This document shows positions 16,501-24,268 of a stretch of 64,000 bases of DNA, piece after piece; within the stretch, counting starts at the first letter, position 1, and every line of letters starts with the position of its first letter. The DNA is taken from contig NZ_CAJHBQ010000002.1 of NCBI RefSeq assembly GCF_904846685.1, forward strand, positions 310,001 to 374,000, read 5' to 3'. A program made the translations under genes and the position numbers. The notes under the pieces are model-generated. The model was not told the origin of the DNA. It worked only from the letters and a program-made list of their open reading frames with translations, and searched no databases. The stretch comes from Psychrobacter submarinus (lineage in GTDB: Bacteria; Pseudomonadota; Gammaproteobacteria; Pseudomonadales; Moraxellaceae).

Positions 16501-17848
16501 GCCACTGCGTTACGTGTTTGATCCTGCCAGCGACGATGATGGGGTGACCATTCGGGTGCCACTTGCTGCACTACCGCAGCTTGATGCTATCGAGCTGTTA
16601 TGGGGCGTACCGGGTTGGCGCTATGAGCTAGTACTGCAACTGCTCAAATCCTTGCCAAAAGACATTCGCCGTCAAATCGTACCGATTCCAGATACCGCGG
16701 ATAGTTTGTTTGATGAGCTCAAGCCTGAGGGCGAGCAAGGTCTGCTTAAGCAGCTTTGCCATGCGCTGAATCGCCGCGGTATTACCTCGGTGACGCCCGA
16801 CAAATTTGATCCCTCATCTATCGATCGTTACTTGCAGCCGCAGATATCAGTCGTCGATGACAAAAACCGTATTATCGAAAAGGGGCGTGATCTGCAAACG
16901 TTGCAAATCCGTCATGCCAGTGAGACCAGTCAAGCGGTGACCGAACAGCAAGGCGCGCATACGAGTTTCCCTGAGCACTTTACCTTTAGCAAAAACCGCC
17001 ATAGCGCAGGCGTGGTGATGAAGCAGTTCTCTGCTTTGGTCGCCGACGAAGCAGGTACCGCGGTATCGATTCATCAATATACTGATGTCAATGCCGCCTT
17101 GGAGGCGCATCGCACGGGAGTATTAACCTTAATCAAAGCTAAGCTTGGCGCAAAGAAAAAACAGCTGACTAGCCAAATCGATAAGATATTCAAAATGGCT
17201 TTTGCACCTTTAGGTGATATGGAAAAGCTGAAGACTATCGTTATCGATGCCGCGCTCGATGCCACTTTAGAAGAGCACTATGTCTTATTCGATCATAGCT
17301 CTGACTTACCTGAGAGCGCTGATAGTATCGCGGTTGACTTGAGTGAGGAGCTGCCTTTTACAAGCGAGGAGTACCAACAGACTGAAAAAGTTGTAGTCAG
17401 TAACTTCCTGCTGACAGGACAAAGCGTCATCAAAATCCTCAAAGAAGTCTATACGCGCTGGCAGCGTATTCGTCAGAGCCTATTGATGCTCGATCAAGAA
17501 GTGTTTGGCGAGTCCATCGATGATATCGAGGATCAGCTATCGGACTTGTACTTAGCGGATTTTGTTTATCGTATGGACTACAGTCATTGGCAGCAGTATC
17601 CGCGTTATCTAGAGGCACTAGAGTTGCGAATTGAGCGGCTTGAGCATAACCTTGAGTCGGATCTCGAAGGCGTTTATGCGCTCGATGTGCACATGGAGCG
17701 ACTGGCTAATCGTGCGAGCGACGCTGCTATCAGGAAGTACCGCTGGATGGTGGAAGAATACCGTATTCAGCTCTTCGCCCAACCGATGAAAACGCGTATG
17801 GCGGTCTCACCAAAGCGTCTTAAAAAGGTTTGGGATGAGACGCGTTAA
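13559..17848 (+). CDS. hrpA: ATP-dependent RNA helicase HrpA
   Basis: DEAH-box helicase of the HrpA type, in other bacteria linked to mRNA processing and rescue of collided ribosomes. After a polar N-terminal region come Walker A (GETGSGKTTQLPK, about residue 140), the DEAH box in IIDEAHERSLN near 237, motif III (ITSATLD), and the C-terminal RecA motif with NVAETALTVPGIRYVID and QRKGRCGRVAPG. HA2 and OB-fold regions follow, interrupted by a Lys/Asn/Ser-rich linker around residues 690-725, then the long C-terminal extension typical of HrpA. At 1,429 residues it is a little longer than the E. coli protein (about 1,300). No purine-rich ribosome binding site precedes the ATG; the 16-bp repeat occupies that place. 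Confidence 0.95.
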   Translation: MSNTLKDAPNLAENNSAKDLNDTIRNLAQIADKDSLTELPVLAKDSHYLSRLERELARAAVSKNKNSNTDNKQDKAQKELAKKRAQYDKIKTRSQQVVQSRIDSIPDNLPATLNLDLPVSQRADDIVQAIIDNQVIIVAGETGSGKTTQLPKLAMLAGRGITGQIGHTQPRRLAARSVSNRIAEELGEKLGNTVSFKIRFNEQGSAQSIVKLMTDGILLAELGHDRFLSKYDTIIIDEAHERSLNIDFIMGYLKKLLPKRPDLKVIITSATLDTQRFSEYFSHYDNKLKRKIPAPIFNVEGRSFPVEVRYRPLTDEPVTSSDDDSYDDFEENLPRAVVAAVDECFTDAQSKGHADQADILIFAATEAEIRELQDVLVRHGPKHTEVLPLFARQTYEEQQRIFQPSGRGRRIVIATNVAETALTVPGIRYVIDLGFARISRYSYRSRVQRLPIEAISQAAANQRKGRCGRVAPGVCIRLYSEEDFSGRPEFTEPEILRTNLASVILQMANLRLGSVENFEFIEPPDSRLVTDGHKLLDELGAITAKNDKANLPKRKQTLDHLRLTRIGQKMARMPIDPRLARMLVAGSDYDCIREMLIIVAALAVQDPRERPANKRQQADQKHAEFRQDDSDFLFYLSLWKALFEADEHGNKLSGNQRKNFTKKNYLSFPRVREWNQTHRQLVQMVTDLNLTDVKEVKGNSKTKQKNAKNNNDAKTTSKKISNPKKLSGDPTLIEDEDIKAVKYANLHRALLTGLLSTIAHKTESRGEYLAARQQKAKIFPASTVFKQVPPWVMAFEVVETSQVFMRTVAKIEPEWIIAEAGNLLKYHYFEPHWSKKTGRVKAYAQISLFGLIIISKQLTNYEQVNLAESREIFIRDGLVTGNLGRQAPFLQHNMDKIAHVERIEDKLRRRDLLVDEEALYQFYDKKVPENVASRKAFEDWRAEMEKSDPKYLFFTDNDVLNSQAPTTGDFPEIWQLGDLRLPLRYVFDPASDDDGVTIRVPLAALPQLDAIELLWGVPGWRYELVLQLLKSLPKDIRRQIVPIPDTADSLFDELKPEGEQGLLKQLCHALNRRGITSVTPDKFDPSSIDRYLQPQISVVDDKNRIIEKGRDLQTLQIRHASETSQAVTEQQGAHTSFPEHFTFSKNRHSAGVVMKQFSALVADEAGTAVSIHQYTDVNAALEAHRTGVLTLIKAKLGAKKKQLTSQIDKIFKMAFAPLGDMEKLKTIVIDAALDATLEEHYVLFDHSSDLPESADSIAVDLSEELPFTSEEYQQTEKVVVSNFLLTGQSVIKILKEVYTRWQRIRQSLLMLDQEVFGESIDDIEDQLSDLYLADFVYRMDYSHWQQYPRYLEALELRIERLEHNLESDLEGVYALDVHMERLANRASDAAIRKYRWMVEEYRIQLFAQPMKTRMAVSPKRLKKVWDETR

Positions 17849-17877
17849 AAAATTACATGCTAATTTTAGCGTCGCAA

Positions 17878-17904
17878 GTAAAAATTCCTTAAAGGGAATT
17901 TTTT
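17878..17904 (+). terminator. Terminator hairpin in repeat copy 1, after hrpA
   Basis: AAAATTCC-TTAAA-GGGAATTTTTT forms a short stem and a T run 30 bp after the hrpA stop. Confidence 0.65.
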
Positions 17905-17944
17905 GGACGCGTTAAAAAATTACATGCTAATTTTAGCGTCGCAA

Positions 17945-17971
17945 GTAAAAATTCCTTAAAGGGAATTTTTT
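17945..17971 (+). terminator. Duplicate terminator hairpin in repeat copy 2
   Basis: Identical hairpin and T run, 67 bp further on, created by the duplication. Confidence 0.6.
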
Positions 17972-18065
17972 GGACGCGTTAGAAAATTGCATGTCGCCAG
18001 AAAATCATAGATTTTCTCTTGCGCTAGGATAAAGGTCCCCCAAACCTTTATTATTTCCTAGCTCA

Positions 18066-18136
18066 TAGCGTCGCAAGGAAGCTTTTGTTTAAGCGAGATT
18101 TAAATAGATTTTTTTGGACACGTAAAAAATTGTACT
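18066..18136. repeat. Diverged relative of the 67-bp unit
   Basis: Starts ATAGCGTCGCAAGGAAG and ends TTTTTTTGGACACGTAAAAA, matching the TAGCGTCGCAAG and TTTTTTGGACGCGTTAAAAA borders of the upstream repeat with a different interior. Confidence 0.55.
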
Positions 18137-18209
18137 GCTCACTCCAAAACTTGACATGTTGCTCTGATTAAAGTTCTTACTTATAAGTTTGCTAAACAAG
18201 GATAATAAT

Positions 18210-18524
18210 ATGTGGGATGAACGCTACAGCGAACCGGGCTTTGCTTATGGCACTGAGCCTAACGATTTTTTAAAGGAAGAATACAAGCGGATACCTGCAG
18301 GCGGGCGTGTCTTATGCCTAGCAGAAGGCGAGGGCAGGAACGCTGTTTTCTTAGCCGAGCAAGGTTATGAAGTGACCGCCATGGACTTATCTGAAGTTGG
18401 GTTACACAAAGCGCAGCAATTAGCCACTGATAAAGGCGTTACTATCCGCACTCAAGTCGCTGATCTGGCTGATTATGAGTTTGGAGTCAATAGTTGGGAT
18501 GCTATCATCTCCATTTATAGGTAG
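18210..18524 (+). pseudogene. SAM-dependent methyltransferase, truncated at the C-terminus
   Basis: From ATG 18210 (AAGGATAAT upstream) the sequence reads as the N-terminal half of a class I methyltransferase of the small TehB/UbiE-like group: WDERYSEPGFAYGTEPNDFL, the SAM-binding CLAEGEGRNAVFLAEQGYEV and the acidic AMDLSEVGLHKA. It ends abruptly at WDAIISIYR after 104 residues, whereas relatives are about 200 residues and continue from IISI into the catalytic half. Following DNA gives no continuation in other frames that I can recognise, so the 3' half is deleted. A TTG at 18189 would add seven residues but lacks a ribosome binding site. Confidence 0.7.
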
Positions 18525-18583
18525 AGAAAAAACAGTCTTAAGGGATGTCATAGTCAACTGATTATTTAGTAAATATTTCTGCC

Positions 18584-18617
18584 AAAAAAAGGTGATAGAT
18601 TTAGTATCTATCACCTT
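18584..18617 (-). terminator. Terminator of the MliC-type lipoprotein gene
   Basis: Inverted repeat AGGTGATAGAT/ATCTATCACCT with a run of seven A on the left, so a T run when read on the minus strand. It begins 28 bp after the lipoprotein stop. Confidence 0.8.
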
Positions 18618-18644
18618 GTTTATTTTTGAACAGAGTCTTTACGA

Positions 18645-19016
18645 TTACATCGTGCAGTTTACGCTGTATTCTTTACCATTAGCGAGCTTCGCGCTGATGA
18701 CACCGTAGTCTGCTTTTGTCTGCCACTGTAGGTTCATCTTAGGATTGTCATTATTAACATAGCGCGTGCCAGAACCAGATACCGCTTGCGTCATGATAAC
18801 TTTTTGATTGCTAATACCGAATTTTGGCATAGTAATGTTTAAGTTAGCAGCGCTACCATCTGCAGCATAGGCAGCGGTAACTTTACCATTGCCTTCACAA
18901 GTATAAGAGTTGACGACTTGATTTGTAGCACCTGTCTGATCGCTTCCCACGAATGGATTATTGGCACAAGCAGCTAAAGCTAAAACCGCTGGCGTTAATA
19001 CTAGTAATTTTTTCAT
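18645..19016 (-). CDS. MliC-family lysozyme-inhibitor lipoprotein
   Basis: 123 residues with a lipoprotein signal (MKKLLVLTPAVLALAAC; lipidated Cys17). The mature part has the MliC layout: a Cys in SYTCEG near residue 40, the central SGSGTRYVNNDNPKMNLQWQ with an aromatic after the small-residue loop, and a C-terminal Cys at 121, probably disulfide-bonded to Cys40. MliC proteins sit in the periplasm or outer membrane and inhibit C-type lysozyme. The gene stands alone with its own terminator. Family assignment rests on the motif pattern and length. Confidence 0.75.
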   Translation of the reverse strand: MKKLLVLTPAVLALAACANNPFVGSDQTGATNQVVNSYTCEGNGKVTAAYAADGSAANLNITMPKFGISNQKVIMTQAVSGSGTRYVNNDNPKMNLQWQTKADYGVISAKLANGKEYSVNCTM

Positions 19017-19183
19017 AATTGTCCTCAGAAAATCTAAGAATGAAGTGTTTAAATGCCAACGAGTATCCTACACTTTAATAAAACTATACTAGTTATCATT
19101 TGATACCTGTCTCGTAACCATCGTATTTCAAAGTGTATAAGTTTAAATTTTAAACGAGCCAGGCTTGGATAATTAGGCTCCGA

Positions 19184-20131
19184 TTATGACTCTACAATGA
19201 CAGCAGAATCTTTATTATTAGGCTTTTTATTAAGCACGAATACTAATACTGCTCCTAGAATAACGATACTTGCGATAATAAAGCGTAAGCTCAGAGTTTC
19301 TGACAAAAACAAAACGCCTCCTAGTGCTGCGATTATCGGTACACAAAGCTGCACCACTGCCGCTTGAGTGTTTTTTAACAAGGGCATAGCCACATACCAC
19401 ATACAGTAGCCGAGGCCAGAAGTAATCGCGCCTGATATTACTGCTAGCACCACGCCTTGCATACTTATCCCAACCCAATGGCTGATAGCGACTATCAACA
19501 AAAAAGGAATAGCGACTAGGCTTCTGATAAAATTAAACCCCGTAGCTCGTAGCGGCGAGAGACAAGCTTTGCCGCGTATACTATAGATGCCCCAAGCTAT
19601 ACCGCTAAGTGCCATAGTCAGAGCGCCTGTAAAAGAAGGTATGGCTGCTGAAGGGAGCATCAAATAGACAAAGCCAATCAGCGCGCAAGCTAGCGCGAGC
19701 CACTGCAGTACAGTTAATTGCTCCTTTTGGTAAATACCCCAACCTATCATCGTCAGTTGCACAGCAGCAAATAATATGAGCGCCCCAGTGCCGGTATCTA
19801 GATCCACATAAGCAAGCGAAAAACAAAGCGCGTAGACCACTAAACTGATACTACTAAGCCAGCTGCCTTTATCTGCTAAAATAGCAGCAACAGTAGCGTT
19901 ATTATTGTCAGTGTTAGAGTCGCTGTTAAAAGAAGTCGCGGTTTGTGTCTGATGTTTTAGACGATGTGTATGAAGGGTGATGATAATACCTAAACAAATA
20001 GCGCCGCTCAGTAGTCGTAAAATCGTAAAGTTCCAAGGATCGATAGCCCCTTCCATCAATGCCATTCGGCATAGAAGAGAATTGGCGGCAAAGGCGAGCA
20101 GAGCAATGATAGTATAGAAAGTAGCTGTCAA
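19184..20131 (-). CDS. DMT-superfamily (EamA) transporter
   Basis: 315 residues with about ten membrane segments in two EamA repeats, joined around a polar insert (SFNSDSNTDNNNATVAA, residues about 67-85) after the second helix. Typical features are the start FYTIIALLAFAANSLLCRMA and, in the second half, SGIAWGIYSIRGK, with GAITSGLGYCMWYVAMPLLK and VVQLCVPIIAALGGVLFLSE. Such proteins are drug or metabolite exporters; the substrate cannot be told. The start is a TTG, supported by AAAGGG five bases upstream; no suitable ATG exists before the first helix. MITE copy 2 begins 25 bp upstream of the start. Confidence 0.88.
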   Translation of the reverse strand: MTATFYTIIALLAFAANSLLCRMALMEGAIDPWNFTILRLLSGAICLGIIITLHTHRLKHQTQTATSFNSDSNTDNNNATVAAILADKGSWLSSISLVVYALCFSLAYVDLDTGTGALILFAAVQLTMIGWGIYQKEQLTVLQWLALACALIGFVYLMLPSAAIPSFTGALTMALSGIAWGIYSIRGKACLSPLRATGFNFIRSLVAIPFLLIVAISHWVGISMQGVVLAVISGAITSGLGYCMWYVAMPLLKNTQAAVVQLCVPIIAALGGVLFLSETLSLRFIIASIVILGAVLVFVLNKKPNNKDSAVIVES

Positions 20132-20155
20132 GAGAACCCTTTAGAATTAGAATAT

Positions 20156-20436
20156 TAGGGCGTGTTGAACATTCAACCATGGCACTGACAGAGACTATTT
20201 TTTAGACGATTCGAAGGTAAAAATAGTAAGCTTAGTCGCTCTAAGCGTCTATTTTTACCAATGAAGCGGCAAAAAAGAGTCCTGTCCCCTGCTTTTATCG
20301 TTGGGGCTGATGCTAAAATTGCGCCATACTGCGTTACAAATCTCGCTAAGGCATCTGCATTATCGTCGCTTTGCGCCTTGTCTGGAACAATTTTAGCGAT
20401 CAGCAGTGCCTATTTGTGAATGTTCAACACGCCCTA
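20156..20436. mobile_element. MITE copy 2 (281 bp), inverted relative to copy 1
   Basis: TAGGGCGTGTTGAACATTC at the left and GAATGTTCAACACGCCCTA at the right, with TA at the edges. The interior is nearly identical to the reverse complement of copy 1, including the CTTTGCGCCTTGTCTGGAAC stretch. It fills most of the gap between yqhA and the DMT gene. Confidence 0.9.
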
Positions 20437-20452
20437 TAAGTAATGACATTGA

Positions 20453-20977
20453 TTAATGCTTTTTGGTGTCGCCTACGATTTTATCCATGAATGCAAACAA
20501 TAAACCTGAGAGTACAAAAGCCATGTGAATAATCACTTTCCACATGAGCTTATCAGCATCGAGATCACTCATCTTGCTAGATATATCCATAAACGACTTG
20601 AGAAGATCAATGGCTGAGATAGCAACTATCGCGCCTATTACTTTTAGCTTTAGGCCTGAAAAGTCCACTTTTCCCATCCAGCTTGGACGATCGTCGCTTG
20701 TGCCCGTATCGATTTTGGAGACAAAAATCTCATAGCCGCTAAAGATAATAATGAGCAATAAACTAGCTACCAAGGAAATATCAACTAGTACCAAGATATC
20801 TACAATAACATCAGATACTGGGGCGTCTACTACATAAGTCATCATTCCTACTAGCTTTTGTACGAACTTAATAAATAGCAAAAAGATACCTATTACTAAG
20901 CCTAAATAAAACGGTGTCAATATCCAACGACTATTGAAGATGGTCTTTTCTAAATAAAATTCAATTTTTTTTATCAT
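20453..20977 (-). CDS. yqhA: YqhA / UPF0114 family membrane protein
   Basis: 174 residues, four membrane segments. The start IEFYLEKTIFNSRWILTPFY and the stretch VDISLVASLLLIIIFSGYEI, followed by a soluble loop with RPSWMGKVDFSGLKLKV and then AISAIDLL, are characteristic of the UPF0114 (YqhA) family, which is of unknown function. It starts 21 bp after the end of the creD fragment on the same strand, so it may originally have been co-transcribed with creD. MITE copy 2 follows its stop by 16 bp. Confidence 0.9.
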   Translation of the reverse strand: MIKKIEFYLEKTIFNSRWILTPFYLGLVIGIFLLFIKFVQKLVGMMTYVVDAPVSDVIVDILVLVDISLVASLLLIIIFSGYEIFVSKIDTGTSDDRPSWMGKVDFSGLKLKVIGAIVAISAIDLLKSFMDISSKMSDLDADKLMWKVIIHMAFVLSGLLFAFMDKIVGDTKKH

Positions 20978-20998
20978 TGAGGTCTCTTTAGTGTTAAG

Positions 20999-21757
20999 TC
21001 AAGCGATCTTATACCAGTCAATTTTACGGGTCATGATCATTACGCAGGCAAGTAGTATAAAGCAGAATACCGCACCTAACAGTAAATTTAGATCTTCAGT
21101 GGTGAGAATGCCATAAAAGGCGGCGTAGAGACCGGCTAAGATAGCGGTAAAGATAACCGCTTGCCTGACGCCGCCGAGCACATAATAAGTGTACCAACCG
21201 ATCAGCCCAACGCAGCTACTACCTGCAATAGCATAAGCTTGCCAAAAAGCGATTTGCTCAGCTAATGGCAGTAATAACACATAAAACGTCAATAGCGCGC
21301 AGCCTACTAACAAATACTGAATCGGATGGATGCGACTCGATTTAATCACTTCAAATAAAAAGAAAGTGCCAAATGAGATCAAAATTAATAGTAGAGCGTA
21401 TTTCATGGTACGTTCTGTTTGCAAATAAACATCGTTAGGTTCTGCGAAACTGACCCCAAAGCTATTAAGACGCACGCTATTTAGGTTGCCGTGATTGGTG
21501 CTACCTATGCTACCGGCAGCTTCTTGTCCGACGACTGCTGCCGCCTCATAATCAGCATGATTGCCACTGTCTAAGCGCGCTCTGCTATCAACGGTGCAGC
21601 TATTGTTTGCCGTGCTCAAGCACTGCGATAAATACTGATTATTAGCCACAGTCAGGTACTGGTTCTGCCAGTTAGCAGTAAATCCCTCAGCACTAAAGTC
21701 TTTAGTATTCGGCAAAGCTTTACCTATAAAGTTTGGTGCATGCCAGTTGCTTTGCAT
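20999..21757 (-). pseudogene. creD: CreD inner-membrane protein, 5'-truncated
   Basis: CreD-type proteins are about 450 residues: one N-terminal helix, a large periplasmic part, then a multi-helix C-terminal half. Here only the latter parts remain. NSFGVSFAEPNDVYLQTERT with the following MKYALLLILISF, then IHPIQYLLVGCALLTFYVLL and the end MTRKIDWYK are classic CreD sequence. Homology continues in frame upstream of the first Met (FLVDITIDLPLAGISNL, NTVPTGSNFKL) to about 21845, where it stops just before the oppositely oriented DUF421 gene at 21851. No start codon is available further upstream, so about 200 N-terminal residues, including the first membrane helix, are lost. Confidence 0.8.
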
Positions 21758-21850
21758 ACTCAGCTTAAAGTTTGAGCCGGTAGGGACTGTGTTTAAGTTA
21801 CTAATACCGGCAAGCGGTAAATCAATAGTAATATCAACAAGGAACCATTT

Positions 21851-22534
21851 ATGGATTGGGCGAGTATTTTTATTTATGATACCACGTGGGCATTTGTCCT
21901 AGAGATATTGGTACGTGTGACTGTGATGTTTGTACTGATTATTATGTTCTTGCGCTTTACGGGTAAGCGCGGCGTCCGTCAGTTATCTATATTTGAGCTG
22001 ACTATCATTTTGTCATTAGGCTCTATCGCTGGCGACCCGATGTTTACTGAGGATTTACCGATCATCCAAGCGGTGCTGATTATGAGTACCGTCATCTTGC
22101 TGTATCGCTTGTGTACGTGGGCGATGATGAAGTTTCAGCCGTTTGAAAATTTGCTAGAAGGAAGATCGCTGTATATCGTAGAAGATGGGATGCTGGTGCT
22201 CGACAAAATCAAAAAAGGCAAGATGTCGCACGATGAGTTTTTTGCTGAGATGCGTCAGCAGGGCGTGGAGCATCTAGGGCAAGTGCGTACCGGCCTGCTA
22301 GAAACCGATGGCAATTTTAGCGTCTTATTATACCCACCTGAGCAAACAGGCTACGGTATGCCGCTTTTTCCTAAGCAGTATCAGCCAGTGGAGCAGGTAG
22401 AGTCAGGCGTGCATTATGCTTGCATGTACTGCGGTTATATCGAGCATATCACAACCCCTAATCAAATATGCTCGCGCTGTCAGAATAACTGCAAAAACTG
22501 GGCAAAAGCGCTCAATAGCCAGATTGTCAGATAA
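21851..22534 (+). CDS. DUF421 (YetF/YcaP-like) membrane protein with C-terminal zinc ribbon
   Basis: 227 residues. Three N-terminal membrane helices are followed by the DUF421 signature FLRFTGKRGVRQLSIFELTI and ILSLGSIAGDPMF, then a soluble domain with LLEGRSLYIVEDGMLVLDKI and ELRQQGVEHLG-like sequence. The last 40 residues add CMYCGY and ICSRCQNNC (Cys191, 194, 207, 210, 214), a rubredoxin-like or zinc-ribbon knuckle that ordinary YetF proteins lack. The function of DUF421 proteins is unknown. The ATG abuts the truncated creD on the opposite strand, so the promoter must lie inside old creD sequence. Confidence 0.87.
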   Translation: MDWASIFIYDTTWAFVLEILVRVTVMFVLIIMFLRFTGKRGVRQLSIFELTIILSLGSIAGDPMFTEDLPIIQAVLIMSTVILLYRLCTWAMMKFQPFENLLEGRSLYIVEDGMLVLDKIKKGKMSHDEFFAEMRQQGVEHLGQVRTGLLETDGNFSVLLYPPEQTGYGMPLFPKQYQPVEQVESGVHYACMYCGYIEHITTPNQICSRCQNNCKNWAKALNSQIVR

Positions 22535-22559
22535 GCCATACCAGTCATTGTTTTTATTA

Positions 22560-22575
22560 AAATAGCCTAAGCAAA
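22560..22575 (+). repeat. 16-bp spacer motif, copy 2
   Basis: AAATAGCCTAAGCAAA between the convergent DUF421 and NadR-like genes, ending 3 bp from the latter's stop. Flanks are AT-rich. Confidence 0.8.
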
Positions 22576-22578
22576 ATT

Positions 22579-23199
22579 TTACACACAATAAAAATTGTTT
22601 AACCACTCTGCTACCTGCATAACACGAGTCTGTCTACCACCACCAATACGTCTAAATGACTTGTGATGAATACTAAGCTGATCTGCAAAGTAGCGGCTAA
22701 TCTCATCACGCTCATGCGGCGCATCACGCAAATCATCAGCGACCCAAGGCGTGTCTACTTCTGTTAATAGTATTAAATCGTAATGATGAGCTAAGGCGGC
22801 TTGCGTCAGCTCTGTCGGGCAGTCGCCATAATACCAATTGGCATAAACCATCAGCTCAAAGAGACTAGTATCACAAAATAAATAGCCTTTGTTGGTATGG
22901 TTGGTTTGCGCGACTTGCTGAGCGAGTTTATTTTCAAGCTTGATTTGACCTTGGGCTATAGGAAGTAAGTCCTGCCAAGTGCAAGTGGCTTGCTGTTGGT
23001 TCCATTTGTCTTGCAAGTAGTCACGCATATATTCAGGCACCCACGCACTAGTCCCTTGACGACTAAAATGCTCAGCCAAATCCTGACACAAGGTTGTCTT
23101 ACCGGTACTCTCTGCACCTAAGATAGCAACAGTAAAGACTGAATCAGGCGTATGCTGTCTTAACTGTGGATTGACTGCGATAGCGTTGTTGCCATTCAT
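22579..23199 (-). CDS. NadR-like ATPase (probable nicotinamide riboside kinase)
   Basis: 206 residues from the ATG at 23199 (a TTG at 23217 is possible). The Walker A motif GAESTGKTT is at residues 28-36, followed by WVPEYMRDYL, CDTSLFELMVYANWYYGDCP and LLTEVDTPWVADDLRDAPH, as in the ribosylnicotinamide kinase domain of NadR. The adenylyltransferase and DNA-binding domains of full-length NadR are absent. It would phosphorylate nicotinamide riboside to NMN as the substrate enters through PnuC. The start overlaps the end of pnuC by 56 bases, indicating one operon with coupled translation. Confidence 0.87.
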   Translation of the reverse strand: MNGNNAIAVNPQLRQHTPDSVFTVAILGAESTGKTTLCQDLAEHFSRQGTSAWVPEYMRDYLQDKWNQQQATCTWQDLLPIAQGQIKLENKLAQQVAQTNHTNKGYLFCDTSLFELMVYANWYYGDCPTELTQAALAHHYDLILLTEVDTPWVADDLRDAPHERDEISRYFADQLSIHHKSFRRIGGGRQTRVMQVAEWLNNFYCV

Positions 23200-23878
23200 A
23201 ATAAGCCCAAATTGCAATGAGTGTGAAAATCACGTATTGAAACGCGGTAAAAGTAAAGCCTTTATAAAAGTACAAAGGCACGGAGATAGCGTCAGCGACG
23301 ATCCACAGTAGCCAGTGCTCGATTTTTCGCCGCGCCATCAGCCACATTGCCATCAAAAACAGCGCTGTGGTGAGCATATCGGTATAATCTACCCAAGTGA
23401 ATAGATGAAGGCCTAATACGACGCCATCGAAGCTGAAGTTATTATTAATAACAGGCCGAAAATAATACACTAGCGCCATAAAGGCGATAGTTGCTACTGC
23501 TAAAAGCGCTAATATCGGCAGATCCTGTTTATTAATATGCTCAACTTGTACCTCAGATTGTATCTCGGAGCCAGACTGAATGTCTTTTTTGGCACGGTTC
23601 TGAAGTTGTGCTTTATTTTTTGTCCAGTTAAACCAGCCATACAAGCTCATGACAGTATAATAGGCATTGATAAACATATCGCCAAACAACTGCCACTGCC
23701 ATAGCAAATAAACAAAGATCGCCGTACTGATCAGACCGATAGGGAAGACTAAGACATTGAGTCGACTCGCCAGCAGCACACTTGCAACCCCGCAGCTGAC
23801 GGCGATGAGCTCTAGACTGATAAATAAGGTGGAGTAGTCCGCATATTGACCAAAAAACCAATTAAAAATCTCTACCAT
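23144..23878 (-). CDS. pnuC: Nicotinamide riboside transporter PnuC
   Basis: 244 residues, about seven membrane helices. PnuC hallmarks are VASVLLASRLNVLVFPIGLI, then YTVMSLYGWFNWTK near residue 75 and, late in the protein, WLLWIVADAISVPLYFYKGF. A hydrophilic insert between helices 3 and 4 (residues about 85-115, rich in Lys, Gln and Glu) lengthens it slightly. Together with the overlapping NadR-like kinase it forms an NAD-precursor salvage operon. The 390-bp region upstream shows no riboswitch I can recognise. Confidence 0.92.
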   Translation of the reverse strand: MVEIFNWFFGQYADYSTLFISLELIAVSCGVASVLLASRLNVLVFPIGLISTAIFVYLLWQWQLFGDMFINAYYTVMSLYGWFNWTKNKAQLQNRAKKDIQSGSEIQSEVQVEHINKQDLPILALLAVATIAFMALVYYFRPVINNNFSFDGVVLGLHLFTWVDYTDMLTTALFLMAMWLMARRKIEHWLLWIVADAISVPLYFYKGFTFTAFQYVIFTLIAIWAYYEWQQRYRSQSTVKTAYA

Positions 23879-24268
23879 CAGGGTTTCCAGTAGTATAGTC
23901 GAGTTGAGTCAGTATCAAGGGGGAGGTTCAGTTGCTCTATTATATAGTCGAACCACTATTAAAGTGTTACAGCGTTAGACTCGTTTAGCCTACTACTGTA
24001 GTACTTGCACTCGTCTGCCTTGTACCACTTTTAATATTGATTGACTATAGCTCAGCTGAAGACAAGAGTCGGGCAAAACCTAAGGTTACATCGCAGTTAA
24101 TAGTTATTTGTAACAAACTATTAGCAAAATTATAATAATCAGGCATAATAACAATAACCGTTTTAGTTTACAGTTATTCACTGAAATAAGAGTTATGCAA
24201 TAGCCACTTCTTATTTTACCCATTTTACGCTTATCAAAGACACCTAGTAGTAGACAAGGAAGCTTATC
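23879..24268. other. Divergent promoter region between pnuC and the KAS III-like gene
   Basis: AT-rich, non-coding. It holds one good plus-strand promoter (24108-24136). No RNA gene or operator could be assigned. Confidence 0.5.
24108..24136 (+). promoter_or_regulatory. Sigma70-type promoter for the KAS III-like gene
   Basis: TTGTAA (24108-24113), a 17-bp spacer, then a perfect TATAAT (24131-24136), 132 bp upstream of the start codon. Confidence 0.5.

Larger units (their letters stand above)
17839..17980. repeat. 67-bp direct repeat (two full copies plus the start of a third) at the end of hrpA
   Basis: The unit starts GACGCGTTAAAAAATT at 17839 and repeats identically at 17906; a third partial copy begins at 17973 (GACGCGTTAGAAAATTG). 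The first copy includes the last codons and stop of hrpA. Each full unit holds one hairpin terminator. The period is exactly 67 bases. Confidence 0.9.

Noticed and set aside
17839..18136. CRISPR-like array in the 67-bp repeats
   Set aside because: The repeats are contiguous tandem duplications of a terminator region with no spacers and no cas genes.
23879..24268. NAD-sensing riboswitch upstream of pnuC
   Set aside because: No conserved stem-loop pattern that I could recognise on the minus strand; needs a covariance-model search to be certain.
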